Positions 1-9,079 of a stretch of DNA of 64,000 bases are shown here, piece after piece. The stretch is from positions 2,301,501 to 2,365,500 of the forward strand of contig NZ_CP152407.1 of NCBI RefSeq assembly GCF_038958875.1, written 5' to 3'. Below the pieces are notes generated by a model, which was not told where the DNA came from, made no database searches, and saw nothing but the letters and a program-made list of their open reading frames with translations. Made by a program: the position numbers and the translations under genes. The DNA is from Acidovorax sp. FHTAMBA. GTDB lineage: Bacteria > Pseudomonadota > Gammaproteobacteria > Burkholderiales > Burkholderiaceae_C. Numbering within the stretch: the first letter of the stretch is position 1; every line of letters begins with the position of its first letter.

Positions 1-1
1 C

Positions 2-694
2 GAATTCCACAACGTCACCAAGTCGTTTGGCGACCGCGTGCTCATTGACAACCTGTCCATGACGATCCCGGCAGGCGCCATCGTCGGCATCATCGGCCCG
101 AACGGTGCCGGTAAATCGACCCTGTTCAAGCTCATCGCTGGCCGCGAGAAGCCCGATAGCGGTGAGGTGGTGATCGGTGCCACGGTGAAGATGGCCTTTG
201 TGGACCAGCACCGCGATGCCCTGTCGGACGACAAGACCGTGTGGGAAGACATCTCCGGTGGCCTGGACATGATCAACATCGGCAAGTTCACCATGGCCAG
301 CCGTGCCTACGCCGGGCGCTTCAACTTCAACGGCGGCGACCAGCAAAAGAAGGTCGGCTTGCTTTCCGGTGGTGAACGCGGTCGCCTGCATCTGGCCAAG
401 ACACTGATCGCGGGCGGCAACGTGCTGCTGCTGGACGAACCCTCCAACGACCTGGACGTGGAAACCCTGCGTGCACTGGAAGACGCCCTGCTCGAATATG
501 CGGGCACAGTGTTGGTAATCAGCCACGATCGCTGGTTCCTCGACCGGATTGCCACGCACATCCTGGCCGCTGAAGGCGACAGCCAGTGGACGTTCTTCGA
601 CGGCAACTACCAGGAGTACGAGGCCGACAAGAAGAAGCGTCTGGGCGAAGAAGGCGCAAAACCCAAGCGTATGCGGTTCAAGGCCCTCAAATAG
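2..694 (+). CDS. ettA: EttA energy-dependent translational throttle, 3' part
   Basis: This is the C-terminal part of an ABC-F protein. EttA binds the ribosomal E site and gates translation according to the ATP/ADP ratio; it has no membrane partner. The reading frame is open to the left edge, so the start and the first ATPase domain lie outside the window. The second ATPase domain is complete: Walker A GPNGAGKS near nt 95-118, signature LSGGERGR near 364-387, and Walker B with the ABC-F-type VLLLDEPSNDLD just after. The basic tail ending RMRFKALK is typical of EttA rather than Uup. About 230 residues are visible. The identity is firm from the tail and the two-domain layout known for the family. 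Confidence 0.9.
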   Translation, partial: EFHNVTKSFGDRVLIDNLSMTIPAGAIVGIIGPNGAGKSTLFKLIAGREKPDSGEVVIGATVKMAFVDQHRDALSDDKTVWEDISGGLDMINIGKFTMASRAYAGRFNFNGGDQQKKVGLLSGGERGRLHLAKTLIAGGNVLLLDEPSNDLDVETLRALEDALLEYAGTVLVISHDRWFLDRIATHILAAEGDSQWTFFDGNYQEYEADKKKRLGEEGAKPKRMRFKALK

Positions 695-754
695 GGCGTC
701 TGGTCAAGTAGCATTGCACCCGGAGCCCCGTCGGGCAATTGATTCCTCCCCACC

Positions 755-3196
755 ATGTCCCAGCCTGCTTCTCGTTCGAGAACCGTTTTTCGCGCTTGTG
801 TCGTCAACGCCGTGCGCGGGGGCGAGGCCTTGATGCAGGAACTGGTCAAGGTCACGCAGGGGGCCCTGACGGCGGAAGAGTCTGTGGTGCGCAACATCCA
901 GCAGCGCAATCTGGTCAGTGACAGCCTGCGCCTGCTGACCCAGCACGAAGCAGCGCTGGTCAAGGGCTATCCAATGGCGCTGCTGGAGATTTTTGCGGAG
1001 GGCCCTTCTGCCGCCAAAGGCCGCAGCTCCGCGGAAGACACCGGAATGGACTTTGGCGAGCTCTCGCTCATGGACGAGAGCGAAATGCAGGCGCAGGTCG
1101 AGCTCTCCAAGGCGCAGCAATCCGCGCTGCATGCCACCGATGCCGTGCTGGCAGAGCTCAACACGCTGGTCAGTTCTGCGCAGGGGCTTCGCAGCGTGCA
1201 GCCCGAGCGCAACCCGCTGCGGCCCGAGAGCTACATCCGTGCCCTTCAGCGGGTGGTGGGTGACACCGGTGTTTCTGCCGAGGTGCGCCAGCTGTGGATG
1301 CAGCACATGCGTGACCTGCTGGGCAAGCTGCTGGTGGAGGAATACAAGAAGACAGCCGCCAGCCTGCGCGAACACGGCGTGCAACCCGTGGGGTATGCCG
1401 TGGTGGGCACGCCGGGCGGGCAGGGCGGGCGCGGCGGCGGTTACGGTGGCCCCGGCATGAACACCGGGATGGGCACCGGATACGGCAGCGGATATTCCGG
1501 CTACGGTCATTCGACCAGCGCACCCATGAGCGAATACGGCACCACCGGGTACGGCCGTGGTGGCGGTCCGTCGACGGGCTGGAGCGGGGATTCCACGCAG
1601 TCCGCCATGGCGCCGGCTGCGGAAGAAGCGTTGCTCACCGTGGGCATCCTGCGCCAGATGCTGGCGGGTGGAGACCCGTTCAGCGTCCCCGCGCATGGCG
1701 TGATGCCATCTCAGCCGGTGGCGCTGCAGCCGGGCTGGGGTGGGCCTGTGGTGGGGATGCCGGTGGGGGGCGCGCAGGGCGCGCCCATGGCGCACGCAGG
1801 CGGGTACTTCCCAGCCGGTGCGGCGGCAGAGGCCATTGAAGACATGGCCCAGCTCGAGCGTCTGGTGGGCCGGCTTGCCAACGGCAGCCCGGCGGCTTCC
1901 CTGTCGGCGCCCTTGTCTGGATGGCGCGCCTCGGGTGTGGCGCCGGTGGTTTACGCCGCGATGCCCATGGAGGCCGCAGCACAGTCGCCTGCGGTGGCCA
2001 TGGAGGTGGTAGGCCGCATGATGCAGAACATTGCCCAGGACACCCGGCTGCTGCCGCCCGTGCAACAGGCGGTGAAAAGCCTGGAGCCGGCCCTCAAGCA
2101 GCTGGTGACGCACGACACGCGGTTCTTTACCGATGCGACGCACCCTGCGCGCATCCTGCTGGACGAGCTGACGCAGCGCAGCCTTGCGTTTGCCGAGGAG
2201 TCCACGCCCGGGTTCAGCCGTTTCATGCGCCTGGTGCAGGGTGCCGTGGGGCACCTCACCGCCAACGACATCCGGGACGCCGGGCCGTTTGACTCGGTGC
2301 TCAAGGCGCTGCAGTCTGCCTGGGATACGCAAGAGAAAAAGATCAAGGCCCAGCAGGAGGAGCAGCAGAACACCCTGTTGCAGGCCGAGCAGCGCGAGAT
2401 GCTGGCAGAAAAAACGGCTGCCGACATCCGCAAGCTGCCTGGCCTGGGCAATGTGCCGGCCGACGTGCTGGACTTTGCGGCCGGCCCCTGGGCAGACGTG
2501 ATTGCGCTGGCGCAGGTCCTCAAGGGCGGCGACGGCAAGGACGAAGACCCGGGCGGGTACCTGGCGCTGGTGCCGGTGCTGCTGTGGAGCGCGCAGCCCG
2601 ACCTCACCCGCCTGGAGCCGGACCGTCTGAACGAGGCCATCCCCGGGCTGCTGGCCAAGCTGCGCAAGGGCCTCAAGACCATCAATTACCCCCCCACCCA
2701 GACCAGTGCGTTTTTGCAGCGGCTGGTGGGGTTGCACCAGTCAGCGTTTGAAAAACCGGCGCCCGCCGCGGCGTCATCGCCAGAACCCGAGCCAGCGCCC
2801 GAGTCCGCACCAGCCGCGGAACCTGCTTCGGCGGAGCCTTCTGCCCAAGCGCCTGTGGACACCGCCGAGGCGCCTGTTGCCGCGCCTGACCCCTATGCAG
2901 ACTTTGTCATAGGCGCCTGGGTGGAGCTTGTCACCAACGGTCGGGTCGTGCGCACCCAGCTCACCTGGGCCAGCCCGCACGGCACGCTGTTCCTTTTCAC
3001 GGCGCCGGATGCCAGCACGCAGTCGATGACCCGGCGCATGCGCGACAAGTTGTTCACGGATGGCTCCTTGCGCCTGCTGCCTCCCGTGACCACCACCCGC
3101 GCCCTGGACGCCGCGGCGTCAGGATCGCCCCGCAAACCGTCGGGCGTTGCATCCAGGGCGGCCCCCTTGGCGGGCAAGCCCCCCAAGACGCGCTGA
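755..3196 (+). CDS. DUF1631 family protein
   Basis: An 813-residue protein of the DUF1631 family, which is common in beta- and gammaproteobacteria and has no established function. The N-terminal part (about residues 10-215) is helical and carries the family hallmarks (LTAEESVVRNIQQRN, HEAALVKGYPMALL). Residues 219-275 are a glycine/tyrosine-rich low-complexity insert. The middle (about 280-660) is again helical. An Ala/Pro/Glu-rich linker at about 667-713 leads to a compact C-terminal domain (about 716-775) that begins FVIGAWVELV and looks PilZ-like in outline. The start was chosen as the first ATG after the upstream gene, although no strong ribosome binding site is visible. It is a lone gene, convergent with the next. 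There is no signal peptide, so it is probably cytoplasmic. Confidence 0.8.
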   Translation: MSQPASRSRTVFRACVVNAVRGGEALMQELVKVTQGALTAEESVVRNIQQRNLVSDSLRLLTQHEAALVKGYPMALLEIFAEGPSAAKGRSSAEDTGMDFGELSLMDESEMQAQVELSKAQQSALHATDAVLAELNTLVSSAQGLRSVQPERNPLRPESYIRALQRVVGDTGVSAEVRQLWMQHMRDLLGKLLVEEYKKTAASLREHGVQPVGYAVVGTPGGQGGRGGGYGGPGMNTGMGTGYGSGYSGYGHSTSAPMSEYGTTGYGRGGGPSTGWSGDSTQSAMAPAAEEALLTVGILRQMLAGGDPFSVPAHGVMPSQPVALQPGWGGPVVGMPVGGAQGAPMAHAGGYFPAGAAAEAIEDMAQLERLVGRLANGSPAASLSAPLSGWRASGVAPVVYAAMPMEAAAQSPAVAMEVVGRMMQNIAQDTRLLPPVQQAVKSLEPALKQLVTHDTRFFTDATHPARILLDELTQRSLAFAEESTPGFSRFMRLVQGAVGHLTANDIRDAGPFDSVLKALQSAWDTQEKKIKAQQEEQQNTLLQAEQREMLAEKTAADIRKLPGLGNVPADVLDFAAGPWADVIALAQVLKGGDGKDEDPGGYLALVPVLLWSAQPDLTRLEPDRLNEAIPGLLAKLRKGLKTINYPPTQTSAFLQRLVGLHQSAFEKPAPAAASSPEPEPAPESAPAAEPASAEPSAQAPVDTAEAPVAAPDPYADFVIGAWVELVTNGRVVRTQLTWASPHGTLFLFTAPDASTQSMTRRMRDKLFTDGSLRLLPPVTTTRALDAAASGSPRKPSGVASRAAPLAGKPPKTR

Positions 3197-3243
3197 CGCG
3201 GGCCCCCGGTGGGCCGGGCGGATACACGCCTCAGGTACTTACC

Positions 3244-4566
3244 TCAAGTGCGCAGCAACTTCTTGCGCACCAGGTGGATGTGGTTGCGCAATGCGTACAA
3301 CTCGTCGGCATACGACAGCGGCACGCTCACCTTTTCAGCTTGCGCCTCCAGCGCATCGAGCGCCTGCAGGAGTTCGGCTGGCGCTGCCTTGCCGGTCTCC
3401 ATGTCGTTCTCGATTTCACGCAGCCGGCCATACCAGCGGAACACCCGTGAACGCACCCTGAACTGGTACAGCGGCGGCACGACGCGCGACAGCGGCAGCA
3501 TGATGGCCAGCAGGATGCCCAGCACCAGCCACATGCGCTCGATCAGGTTCGCCAGCCAGAACGGCAGGTAGCGCTGCAGCATCGGTACCGGCTCGTTCAT
3601 GGCGCGGTCGGCTTCCTTGGAAAGTGGCAGCTCGCTGTGGCGCGAGTTGGGGAACTCCCGGGCCCGGTTGAACCAGCCCGAGCCACCGTGCAGCTTCTGG
3701 GCGTTCTGGGCGAACAGCGTGAGCAGCGCAGGGTGCGTGGCTTCGCGCGCCAGCATCGAGGTGGTGGACGCCACCAGCCGCACATCCCCTGCCGGCACAT
3801 TGGCCGCCAGGTCCACCACGCCGCGTGGCAGTGTCACCGGCGTGAGAAAGGGAAAGCGCCGCGCATAGGCTTCATGCTGCGGAAAGTCGAGCAGATGCAC
3901 CCCGGGTGTCTGTAACAGCATCTGCACCATGAGCGACTCGGGGGCCGAGGCAAACACCAGCGCGTCCAGCTCGCCTGCCAGAAACTTCACCGTGGCGGGC
4001 GTCTGGTCCAGCCGGGACATCTGCACGTCGCCGGGCGCCAGCTTGTTGGCCTCCAGCAGCCGCTCCATGAGCCGGGGCACTCCGCTGCCCTCCGAGCCCA
4101 CATTCACCCGCCAGCCGCGCAGTTGCCGCAGGTTGTCAATGCGGGGGGACCTGGCCCTGCGCTCTGCGCTGTCCGATCGGTAGAACAGCCACACCGGCTC
4201 CACAAAGAGGCTGCCCAGCGACACCAGTTCGTCGGTGTCGTCGGGTTGCAGTTCGGCCGTGCCGCCCTGCACGAAGGCCACATCGGCCTTGCCATCGCGC
4301 AGCAACTCCAGATTGTGCGAAGACCCGTCGCTGGCCAGGAGCAGAACGTCGATGCCTTCGGCCGCCAGTGCTTTCTGGTAGCGCTTGCCAAACTCTTCGT
4401 AGGCGCTTTGCGCCGGGCCGGTGGCCAGCGTGACGGTTTTGGGCGGATTGGGGTTGAGCCACCAGTACGCCAGCACCACCAGCGCCACGGCCAGGATGGC
4501 CAGCGGGCCAGCGGACACGATCAGATCGCGCAGTGAAAGCAGGGTGTTGCGAAAGGCCTGGGACAT
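3244..4566 (-). CDS. TAXI-family TRAP transporter solute-binding protein
   Basis: A 440-residue protein with a signal anchor at about residues 10-35 followed by a TAXI-type binding domain (TLATGPAQSAYEEFGKRY, then the block beginning VNVGSEGSG). Unlike most TAXI proteins it has a second membrane segment near residues 345-362 and a cytoplasmic helical tail of about 75 residues. It may therefore be membrane-tethered rather than a free periplasmic protein. No TRAP permease gene lies beside it. The start is the ATG directly before SQAFRNTLL. Longer in-frame starts add about 60 Arg/Pro-rich residues that do not look like protein. The ligand is unknown; family ligands are often dicarboxylates or glutamate. 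Confidence 0.8.
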   Translation of the reverse strand: MSQAFRNTLLSLRDLIVSAGPLAILAVALVVLAYWWLNPNPPKTVTLATGPAQSAYEEFGKRYQKALAAEGIDVLLLASDGSSHNLELLRDGKADVAFVQGGTAELQPDDTDELVSLGSLFVEPVWLFYRSDSAERRARSPRIDNLRQLRGWRVNVGSEGSGVPRLMERLLEANKLAPGDVQMSRLDQTPATVKFLAGELDALVFASAPESLMVQMLLQTPGVHLLDFPQHEAYARRFPFLTPVTLPRGVVDLAANVPAGDVRLVASTTSMLAREATHPALLTLFAQNAQKLHGGSGWFNRAREFPNSRHSELPLSKEADRAMNEPVPMLQRYLPFWLANLIERMWLVLGILLAIMLPLSRVVPPLYQFRVRSRVFRWYGRLREIENDMETGKAAPAELLQALDALEAQAEKVSVPLSYADELYALRNHIHLVRKKLLRT

Positions 4567-4717
4567 GGGATGGACGGTGCGTGAAGGGGGGGGCGCCAGC
4601 CGCGCCACCGCTGCCCAGGGGCTGCGATGCGCGCTCTGTGGAGGGCGCTGGCCGGGAGGGCGGGCCTGGGTGCGCGGCGTTGGCCGGACAGTGGCCGGGA
4701 TTATCCCGCTGTTGCGG

Positions 4718-5071
4718 CTAAAGACTGGCGAGCTGGAACCGCTGGTCAAAATTCATCTTGCCCAGCACCCGCATCGCGGCGGCCAGTGTGCGGCCGTCGA
4801 TCTTGCTGACGTCCAGGCGGTAGCGCCGCTCGGTAGACACCACATCCACGCTGGTGCTGCCCCACTGCACCGCCACCAGTTGCGCGCGGTGCGGGGGTGT
4901 TTCTGCTGCCACCGAGACGCCGCGCTGCTCGGGGTGCATCATGAATTCGAGCCGGGGCGCACGCATGAGCGTGAGGCGATTGCCGCCCTGCGGGCACAGC
5001 GCAAACGAGACGACCCAGTCGTCTTCGTCTTCCACGGTCAGAAACGGGACAGGCTGGGGCGTGGTGGCCAT
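4718..5071 (-). CDS. conserved hypothetical protein, 117 aa
   Basis: A 117-residue protein without a signal peptide or membrane segment that I do not recognise as a named domain. It looks like a small mixed alpha/beta protein (LTVEDEDDWVVSFALCPQGG at the N terminus; a region around RYRLDVSKIDGRTLAAAMR near the C terminus). It sits 151 bp upstream of, and in the same direction as, the TAXI protein gene, so the two could be co-transcribed. Codon usage matches the neighbours. Function is not inferred. Confidence 0.6.
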   Translation of the reverse strand: MATTPQPVPFLTVEDEDDWVVSFALCPQGGNRLTLMRAPRLEFMMHPEQRGVSVAAETPPHRAQLVAVQWGSTSVDVVSTERRYRLDVSKIDGRTLAAAMRVLGKMNFDQRFQLASL

Positions 5072-5258
5072 GGGTGGTGGGTAGGAAGGGGGCGAGCCCC
5101 CGGTGGCCGGGGCTCAGGCACGCGGGCTCAGCCGGGTGGGCGCCAGTATGCCCATGCAATCGTCGCGCCGATGTGGGGAGAACCCGAGGTTGGGTGCTTC
5201 CAACACACGGCGTGGCTGCCAGCATGTGCGGTGCCGGTGTGCACAGAAAAATATATGA

Positions 5259-5307
5259 AAAATATGGCTTCAGCGCTTATCTGTAAAGCGCAAGCAGCTA
5301 TGAATTT
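5259..5307 (-). repeat. dispersed ~50-bp imperfect-palindrome element, copy 1
   Basis: Read on the minus strand this begins ATTCATAGCTGCTTGCGC and ends AAGCGCTGAAGCCATATTT. It matches the five other copies listed here (consensus core AGCTGC-t/g-a/g-GCGCTT, short loop, AAGCGCT-a/g-GAGGC). It lies just past the stop of the MocR gene. Its far end overlaps the stop codon region by a couple of bases. Confidence 0.7.
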
Positions 5308-6763
5308 AGGAGTGATTGAGGGTGTTCGCAGGCGTTTGATTCGCGGCCAGCGCCCCCACGGTCTGCAGTGCGGGCTCCAGGAGCCCCCGCGCCGGGTGCC
5401 CATAGTTGATGCGCACGCAGTTTGCAAAACGCTGGTCTGCCGAAAAGATCTGCCCCGGGGCCAGGCTGATGCCGTGCTGCAGTGCCCGGCAGTGCAGATC
5501 CAGGGCGTTGACCTGTGGCGGAAGCTCCACCCACAGAAAGTAGCCTCCCTCGGGCTGCGATACGCGCGTGCCGGGCGGAAAGTGCCGGGCCACCGCCGCC
5601 AGCGCGATGGCCTGCTGTTGTTCCAGGCTGCGGCGCAGTGCGCGCAAGTGGCGGTCGTAGCCGCCTTGGGCCAGGTATTCGGACAGCGCCTGCTGCGACG
5701 GCGTGGCGGCCGAAAGCGTGGTCATGAGCTTGAGCCGTTGCACCGCCGTGGCGAAGCGGCCCGCCGCCACCCAGCCCACGCGATAGCCGGGCGCCAGGCT
5801 TTTGCTGAACGAGCTGCAGTGCATCACCAGCCCCGCACCGTCAAACGCCTTGGTCGGTGGCGGGCGCTGGGGGCCGAAGTGCAGTTCGCCATACACGTCG
5901 TCTTCGATCAGCGGTACGCCGTGGTGCGCCAGCAGGGCCACCAGCTCGCGTTTTTTGTCCGCGGGCATCAGGCTGCCCAGCGGGTTCTGAAAGCTGGGCA
6001 TGAGCCAGCAGGCCTTGACAGGCTGGTGGGGTGACTGGCGCTCCAGCGCCTCGGCCAGCGCGGTCAGGTCGATGCCGTCGCGCGGGTGGGTGGCCACCTG
6101 CAGCGCCTGCAGGTTCAGCCGCTCCAGCGCCTGCAGCGCGGCGTAGAAGGTGGGCGATTCGACCACCACCACATCGCCGGGCCGGGTGACGGCCTCCAGG
6201 CACAGGTTGAGCGCCTCCATCGCACCGTTGGTGATGATGATTTCTTCCACATCCACCGCCATGCCGTGCAGCCCGTAGCGCAGCGCAATCTGCTGGCGCA
6301 GGCGTTCGTCGCCGGGCGGCAGGCTTTGCACGATGGTCCACGGGTCGAGCTTGCGCATGCCGCTGGCCAGGCACCGCGCCAGGCGGTCCAGCGGAAACAG
6401 CTCCAGCCCCGGAAAGGCCGAGCCCAGCGGCACCAGGTCGCGGTCGCGCGCCAGGCCCAGTACCTCGAACACCAGATCGCTGATGGCCACGCCGGTGGAA
6501 GTGGCGGCCGTGCGCGAGGGCAGGGGCTCGGCTGACCGGGCCTCGGCGGCGGGCACCCGGGCGCTCACGTAATAGCCCGAGCGCGGGCGCGCGTGGATCA
6601 GGCCTTGGGCCTCCAGCAGGTAATACGCCTCGAACACGGTGGACGGGCTGATGCCCTGCGTGCGGCTGGCTTCGCGCACCGAGGGTACGCGGTCGCCGGG
6701 GCGCAGCGCGCCACTGTGGATGAGCTGCGCGATGGTGTCAGCGTGGCGTTCGTAGCGTTTCAT
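5306..6763 (-). CDS. MocR-type PLP-dependent transcriptional regulator
   Basis: A 485-residue fusion of a GntR winged helix (about residues 1-70; VPSVREASRTQGISPSTVFE is the recognition region) and a fold-type I aminotransferase domain. The PLP-binding lysine is in SSFSKSLAPG at about residue 321, and NGAMEALNLC and MPSFQNPLGS are typical. MocR proteins use the aminotransferase fold as an effector sensor, usually without turnover. The ATG before KRYERH was chosen because upstream codons encode non-protein-like Arg/Pro-rich sequence. It is divergent from the cytochrome genes at 6919. Two near-identical direct repeats lie in between, the site type MocR proteins bind, so autoregulation and control of the cytochromes are likely. 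Not in the PdxR/GabR context; effector unknown. Confidence 0.88.
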   Translation of the reverse strand: MKRYERHADTIAQLIHSGALRPGDRVPSVREASRTQGISPSTVFEAYYLLEAQGLIHARPRSGYYVSARVPAAEARSAEPLPSRTAATSTGVAISDLVFEVLGLARDRDLVPLGSAFPGLELFPLDRLARCLASGMRKLDPWTIVQSLPPGDERLRQQIALRYGLHGMAVDVEEIIITNGAMEALNLCLEAVTRPGDVVVVESPTFYAALQALERLNLQALQVATHPRDGIDLTALAEALERQSPHQPVKACWLMPSFQNPLGSLMPADKKRELVALLAHHGVPLIEDDVYGELHFGPQRPPPTKAFDGAGLVMHCSSFSKSLAPGYRVGWVAAGRFATAVQRLKLMTTLSAATPSQQALSEYLAQGGYDRHLRALRRSLEQQQAIALAAVARHFPPGTRVSQPEGGYFLWVELPPQVNALDLHCRALQHGISLAPGQIFSADQRFANCVRINYGHPARGLLEPALQTVGALAANQTPANTLNHS

Positions 6764-6781
6764 GGGCAGGGCGGGGGGCAA

Positions 6782-6817
6782 ACTGATCTGTATTTTTAAC
6801 TTGAAACTGAATCTGTA
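6782..6817. promoter_or_regulatory. candidate MocR operator: two direct repeats
   Basis: ACTGATCTGTA (6782-6792) and ACTGAATCTGTA (6806-6817) are direct repeats 24 bp apart in the 155-bp gap between the mocR-like gene and the cytochrome genes. MocR regulators such as PdxR and GabR are known to bind spaced direct repeats. The assignment is inferred from position and form. Confidence 0.5.
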
Positions 6818-6918
6818 CTGTTTTTCAGCCAGCGCGTAAAGTGCCGTGGCGTGTCGGTGCAAGCCTTGGCGCATGCCCCTTGTGCGCCCACCGACAGGTT
6901 TCCCACGGACAATTCCCC

Positions 6919-7713
6919 ATGATCGATTGCCTGCGCAGCCTGCTGCGCCCTGTTTCTTTCCTGTCTGCTGCCGCTGCGGTGGCCGCGATGGCCTTGAGCG
7001 CTGGCGCCCAGGCCCAGACCGCGCCGGCCAGCGCGGCGCCAGCAACCCCGGCGGCCACGGTGCCCGCGTCATCCATGGCCTCGCGCGTGCTGGCCTGCAC
7101 CGCCTGCCACGGCAAGGAGGGGCGGGCTACGCCCGACGGCTACTTTCCGCGCATTGCGGGCAAGCCTGCGGGCTACCTGGCCAACCAGCTCATCAACTTT
7201 CGCGACGGGCGGCGCAGCTACCCGCAGATGACTTACCTGATAGAGCACCTGACGGACGACTACCTGCGCGAGATGGCCGACCACTTCGCCGCGCTGGATG
7301 TGCCCTATCCGCCACCGCCCGCGCCCCAGGCACCCCCCGCTGCGCTGGAGCAAGGCCGCAAGCTGGTGCAAGTGGGCGACGTGGCCCGCAACATCCCCGC
7401 CTGCGTGGCCTGCCATGGCGCAGCCATGACGGGGGTGGAGCCGTCCATACCCGGCCTGCTGGGCCTGCCGCGCGACTACCTCAACAGCCAGCTCGGCGCC
7501 TGGAAGACCGGCCAGCGCCGCGCACATGCGCCCGACTGCATGGCCGATATTGCCCGCCAGCTCACGCCCGACGATGTGAGCGCGGTCTCTGCCTGGCTGG
7601 CCGCCCAGCCCGTGGCAGCAGGCGGCAAGCCTGCCCGTACCTTGCCTGCCGCCATGCCCGCACGCTGCGGTGGCGTGGCCGAAGTGCCTGTGGTCGCCGC
7701 TGCGGCACGCTGA
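6919..7713 (+). CDS. diheme cytochrome c (c4-like)
   Basis: A 264-residue secreted cytochrome. The N-terminal signal peptide (hydrophobic stretch LLRPVSFLSAAAAVAAMAL, cut near AQAQ) is followed by two heme sites, CTACH at residues 60-64 and CVACH at 162-166. Each sits in a repeated module of about 100 residues (RIAGKPAGYLANQL in the first, GLPRDYLNSQLGAW in the second), the duplicated layout of cytochrome c4. It acts in the periplasm as an electron carrier. The start is the ATG giving MIDCLRSLL; upstream codons do not fit a signal peptide. It is followed after 14 bp by the triheme cytochrome gene, so the two form a unit under the divergent MocR regulator. Confidence 0.85.
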   Translation: MIDCLRSLLRPVSFLSAAAAVAAMALSAGAQAQTAPASAAPATPAATVPASSMASRVLACTACHGKEGRATPDGYFPRIAGKPAGYLANQLINFRDGRRSYPQMTYLIEHLTDDYLREMADHFAALDVPYPPPPAPQAPPAALEQGRKLVQVGDVARNIPACVACHGAAMTGVEPSIPGLLGLPRDYLNSQLGAWKTGQRRAHAPDCMADIARQLTPDDVSAVSAWLAAQPVAAGGKPARTLPAAMPARCGGVAEVPVVAAAAR

Positions 7714-7727
7714 GAAAGGATGCCCCG

Positions 7728-9008
7728 ATGAAACGCATCCTCTGGTCCCTCTCTTGCGTGCTGGCGGCCCTTGGCATTGCCGCAGCCGTGCTGATCACCC
7801 TGAACCTGCGTGGTGAAGAACCGCTGCCCCCCAACGAGACGCTGCAGAGCACGCCCGCGCTGGTGCAGCGCGGCGAATACCTGGCCCGCGTGGGCAACTG
7901 CATGGCCTGCCACACCACGCAGGGCGGTGCGCCGTTTTCCGGCGGGCGCGGCATCGAGACGCCGTTTGGCGTGGTGCACAGCTCCAACCTCACGCCCGAC
8001 AAGGCCCATGGGATCGGCGCGTGGACCTCTGCCGAGTTCTGGCGCGCCATGCACCACGGCCGCAGCAAGGACGGGCGCCTGCTCTACCCGGCCTTCCCTT
8101 ACCCCAACTACACGCAGGTGACGCGCGAGGACTCGGACGCCATCTTTGCCTACCTGCAAAGCCTGCCCGCCGTCGCGGAGGCCAACCGCGACCACGCCCT
8201 GCGCTTTCCGTACAACACGCAGGCGGCGCTGGCCGTGTGGCGTGCGCTGTTCTTCACGCCCGGCGCGCCCCAGCACGAGCCTTTGAAAACGGCCGAGTAC
8301 AACCGGGGCGCGTACCTGGTCAACGGCCTGGGTCACTGCACCGCCTGCCACACGCCGCGCAATGCACTGGGCGCCACCACCGATGCCAAGGCCTTCACCG
8401 GCGGGCTGATCCCGGTGCAGAACTGGTATGCCCCTGCGCTCAATGCTGCGCAGGAAGCGGGCGTCAAAGAGTGGAAGACGGACGACGTGGTCGCACTGCT
8501 CAAAACCGGCGTGGCCCCCCAGGGCTCGGTGCTGGGCCCCATGGCCGAGGTGGTGTTCCGCAGCACGCAGTACCTGAGCGACGTCGATGCCCGCGCCATG
8601 GCCGTGTACCTGCAGGCCCTGCCGCAGCAGGGCAGCACACCGCCCGCCACCGTGGCCGCGCCCCCGGCCAGCGCCATGGCGCGTGGCGGCAAGGTGTACG
8701 AGCAGCAATGCGCCCAGTGCCACGGCGACCAGGGCCAGGGCGAGCCCGGTGCCTTCCCCGCGCTGGCGGGCAACCGCGCAGTGATGCTGGCCGACCCGAC
8801 CAACCTGGTGCGCGTGGTGCTGCAGGGCGGTTACCTGCCCGCCACCGCAGGCAACCCGCGCCCGTACGGCATGCCACCGTTCCAGCAGTTGTTGTCCGAC
8901 GAAGACATCGCGGCCGTGACCACCTTTGTGCGCAACAGCTGGGGCAACCAGGCCCCCGGTGTGGGTACCATCGAGGTTTATCGCGCCCGCGAACGGCGCG
9001 GCATGTAG
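7728..9008 (+). CDS. triheme cytochrome c, membrane-anchored dehydrogenase-subunit type
   Basis: A 426-residue protein with an N-terminal signal anchor (ILWSLSCVLAALGIAAAVLI) and three heme sites: CMACH 58-62, CTACH 204-208 and CAQCH 328-332. The three-domain layout is that of the cytochrome subunit of membrane alcohol, gluconate or sorbitol dehydrogenases (AdhB/GndC type), which pass electrons to quinone or an oxidase. No flavin or PQQ dehydrogenase subunit is encoded nearby, so the partner is unknown. It starts at the ATG after GAAAGGA. It is co-directional with the diheme cytochrome before it and the thioredoxin-like gene after it. Confidence 0.85.
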   Translation: MKRILWSLSCVLAALGIAAAVLITLNLRGEEPLPPNETLQSTPALVQRGEYLARVGNCMACHTTQGGAPFSGGRGIETPFGVVHSSNLTPDKAHGIGAWTSAEFWRAMHHGRSKDGRLLYPAFPYPNYTQVTREDSDAIFAYLQSLPAVAEANRDHALRFPYNTQAALAVWRALFFTPGAPQHEPLKTAEYNRGAYLVNGLGHCTACHTPRNALGATTDAKAFTGGLIPVQNWYAPALNAAQEAGVKEWKTDDVVALLKTGVAPQGSVLGPMAEVVFRSTQYLSDVDARAMAVYLQALPQQGSTPPATVAAPPASAMARGGKVYEQQCAQCHGDQGQGEPGAFPALAGNRAVMLADPTNLVRVVLQGGYLPATAGNPRPYGMPPFQQLLSDEDIAAVTTFVRNSWGNQAPGVGTIEVYRARERRGM

Positions 9009-9079
9009 CAGTTGCTGGGGCGGCGGTTCGCCTGCCCGCAGTCCGGCCGCGTGCTGACCGACCCCCAGGAGCCCCTTAG

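Noticed and set aside
704..2737. Minus-strand open frame of 677 codons under the DUF1631 gene
   Set aside because: Arg/His/Gln-rich shadow of a well-supported gene.
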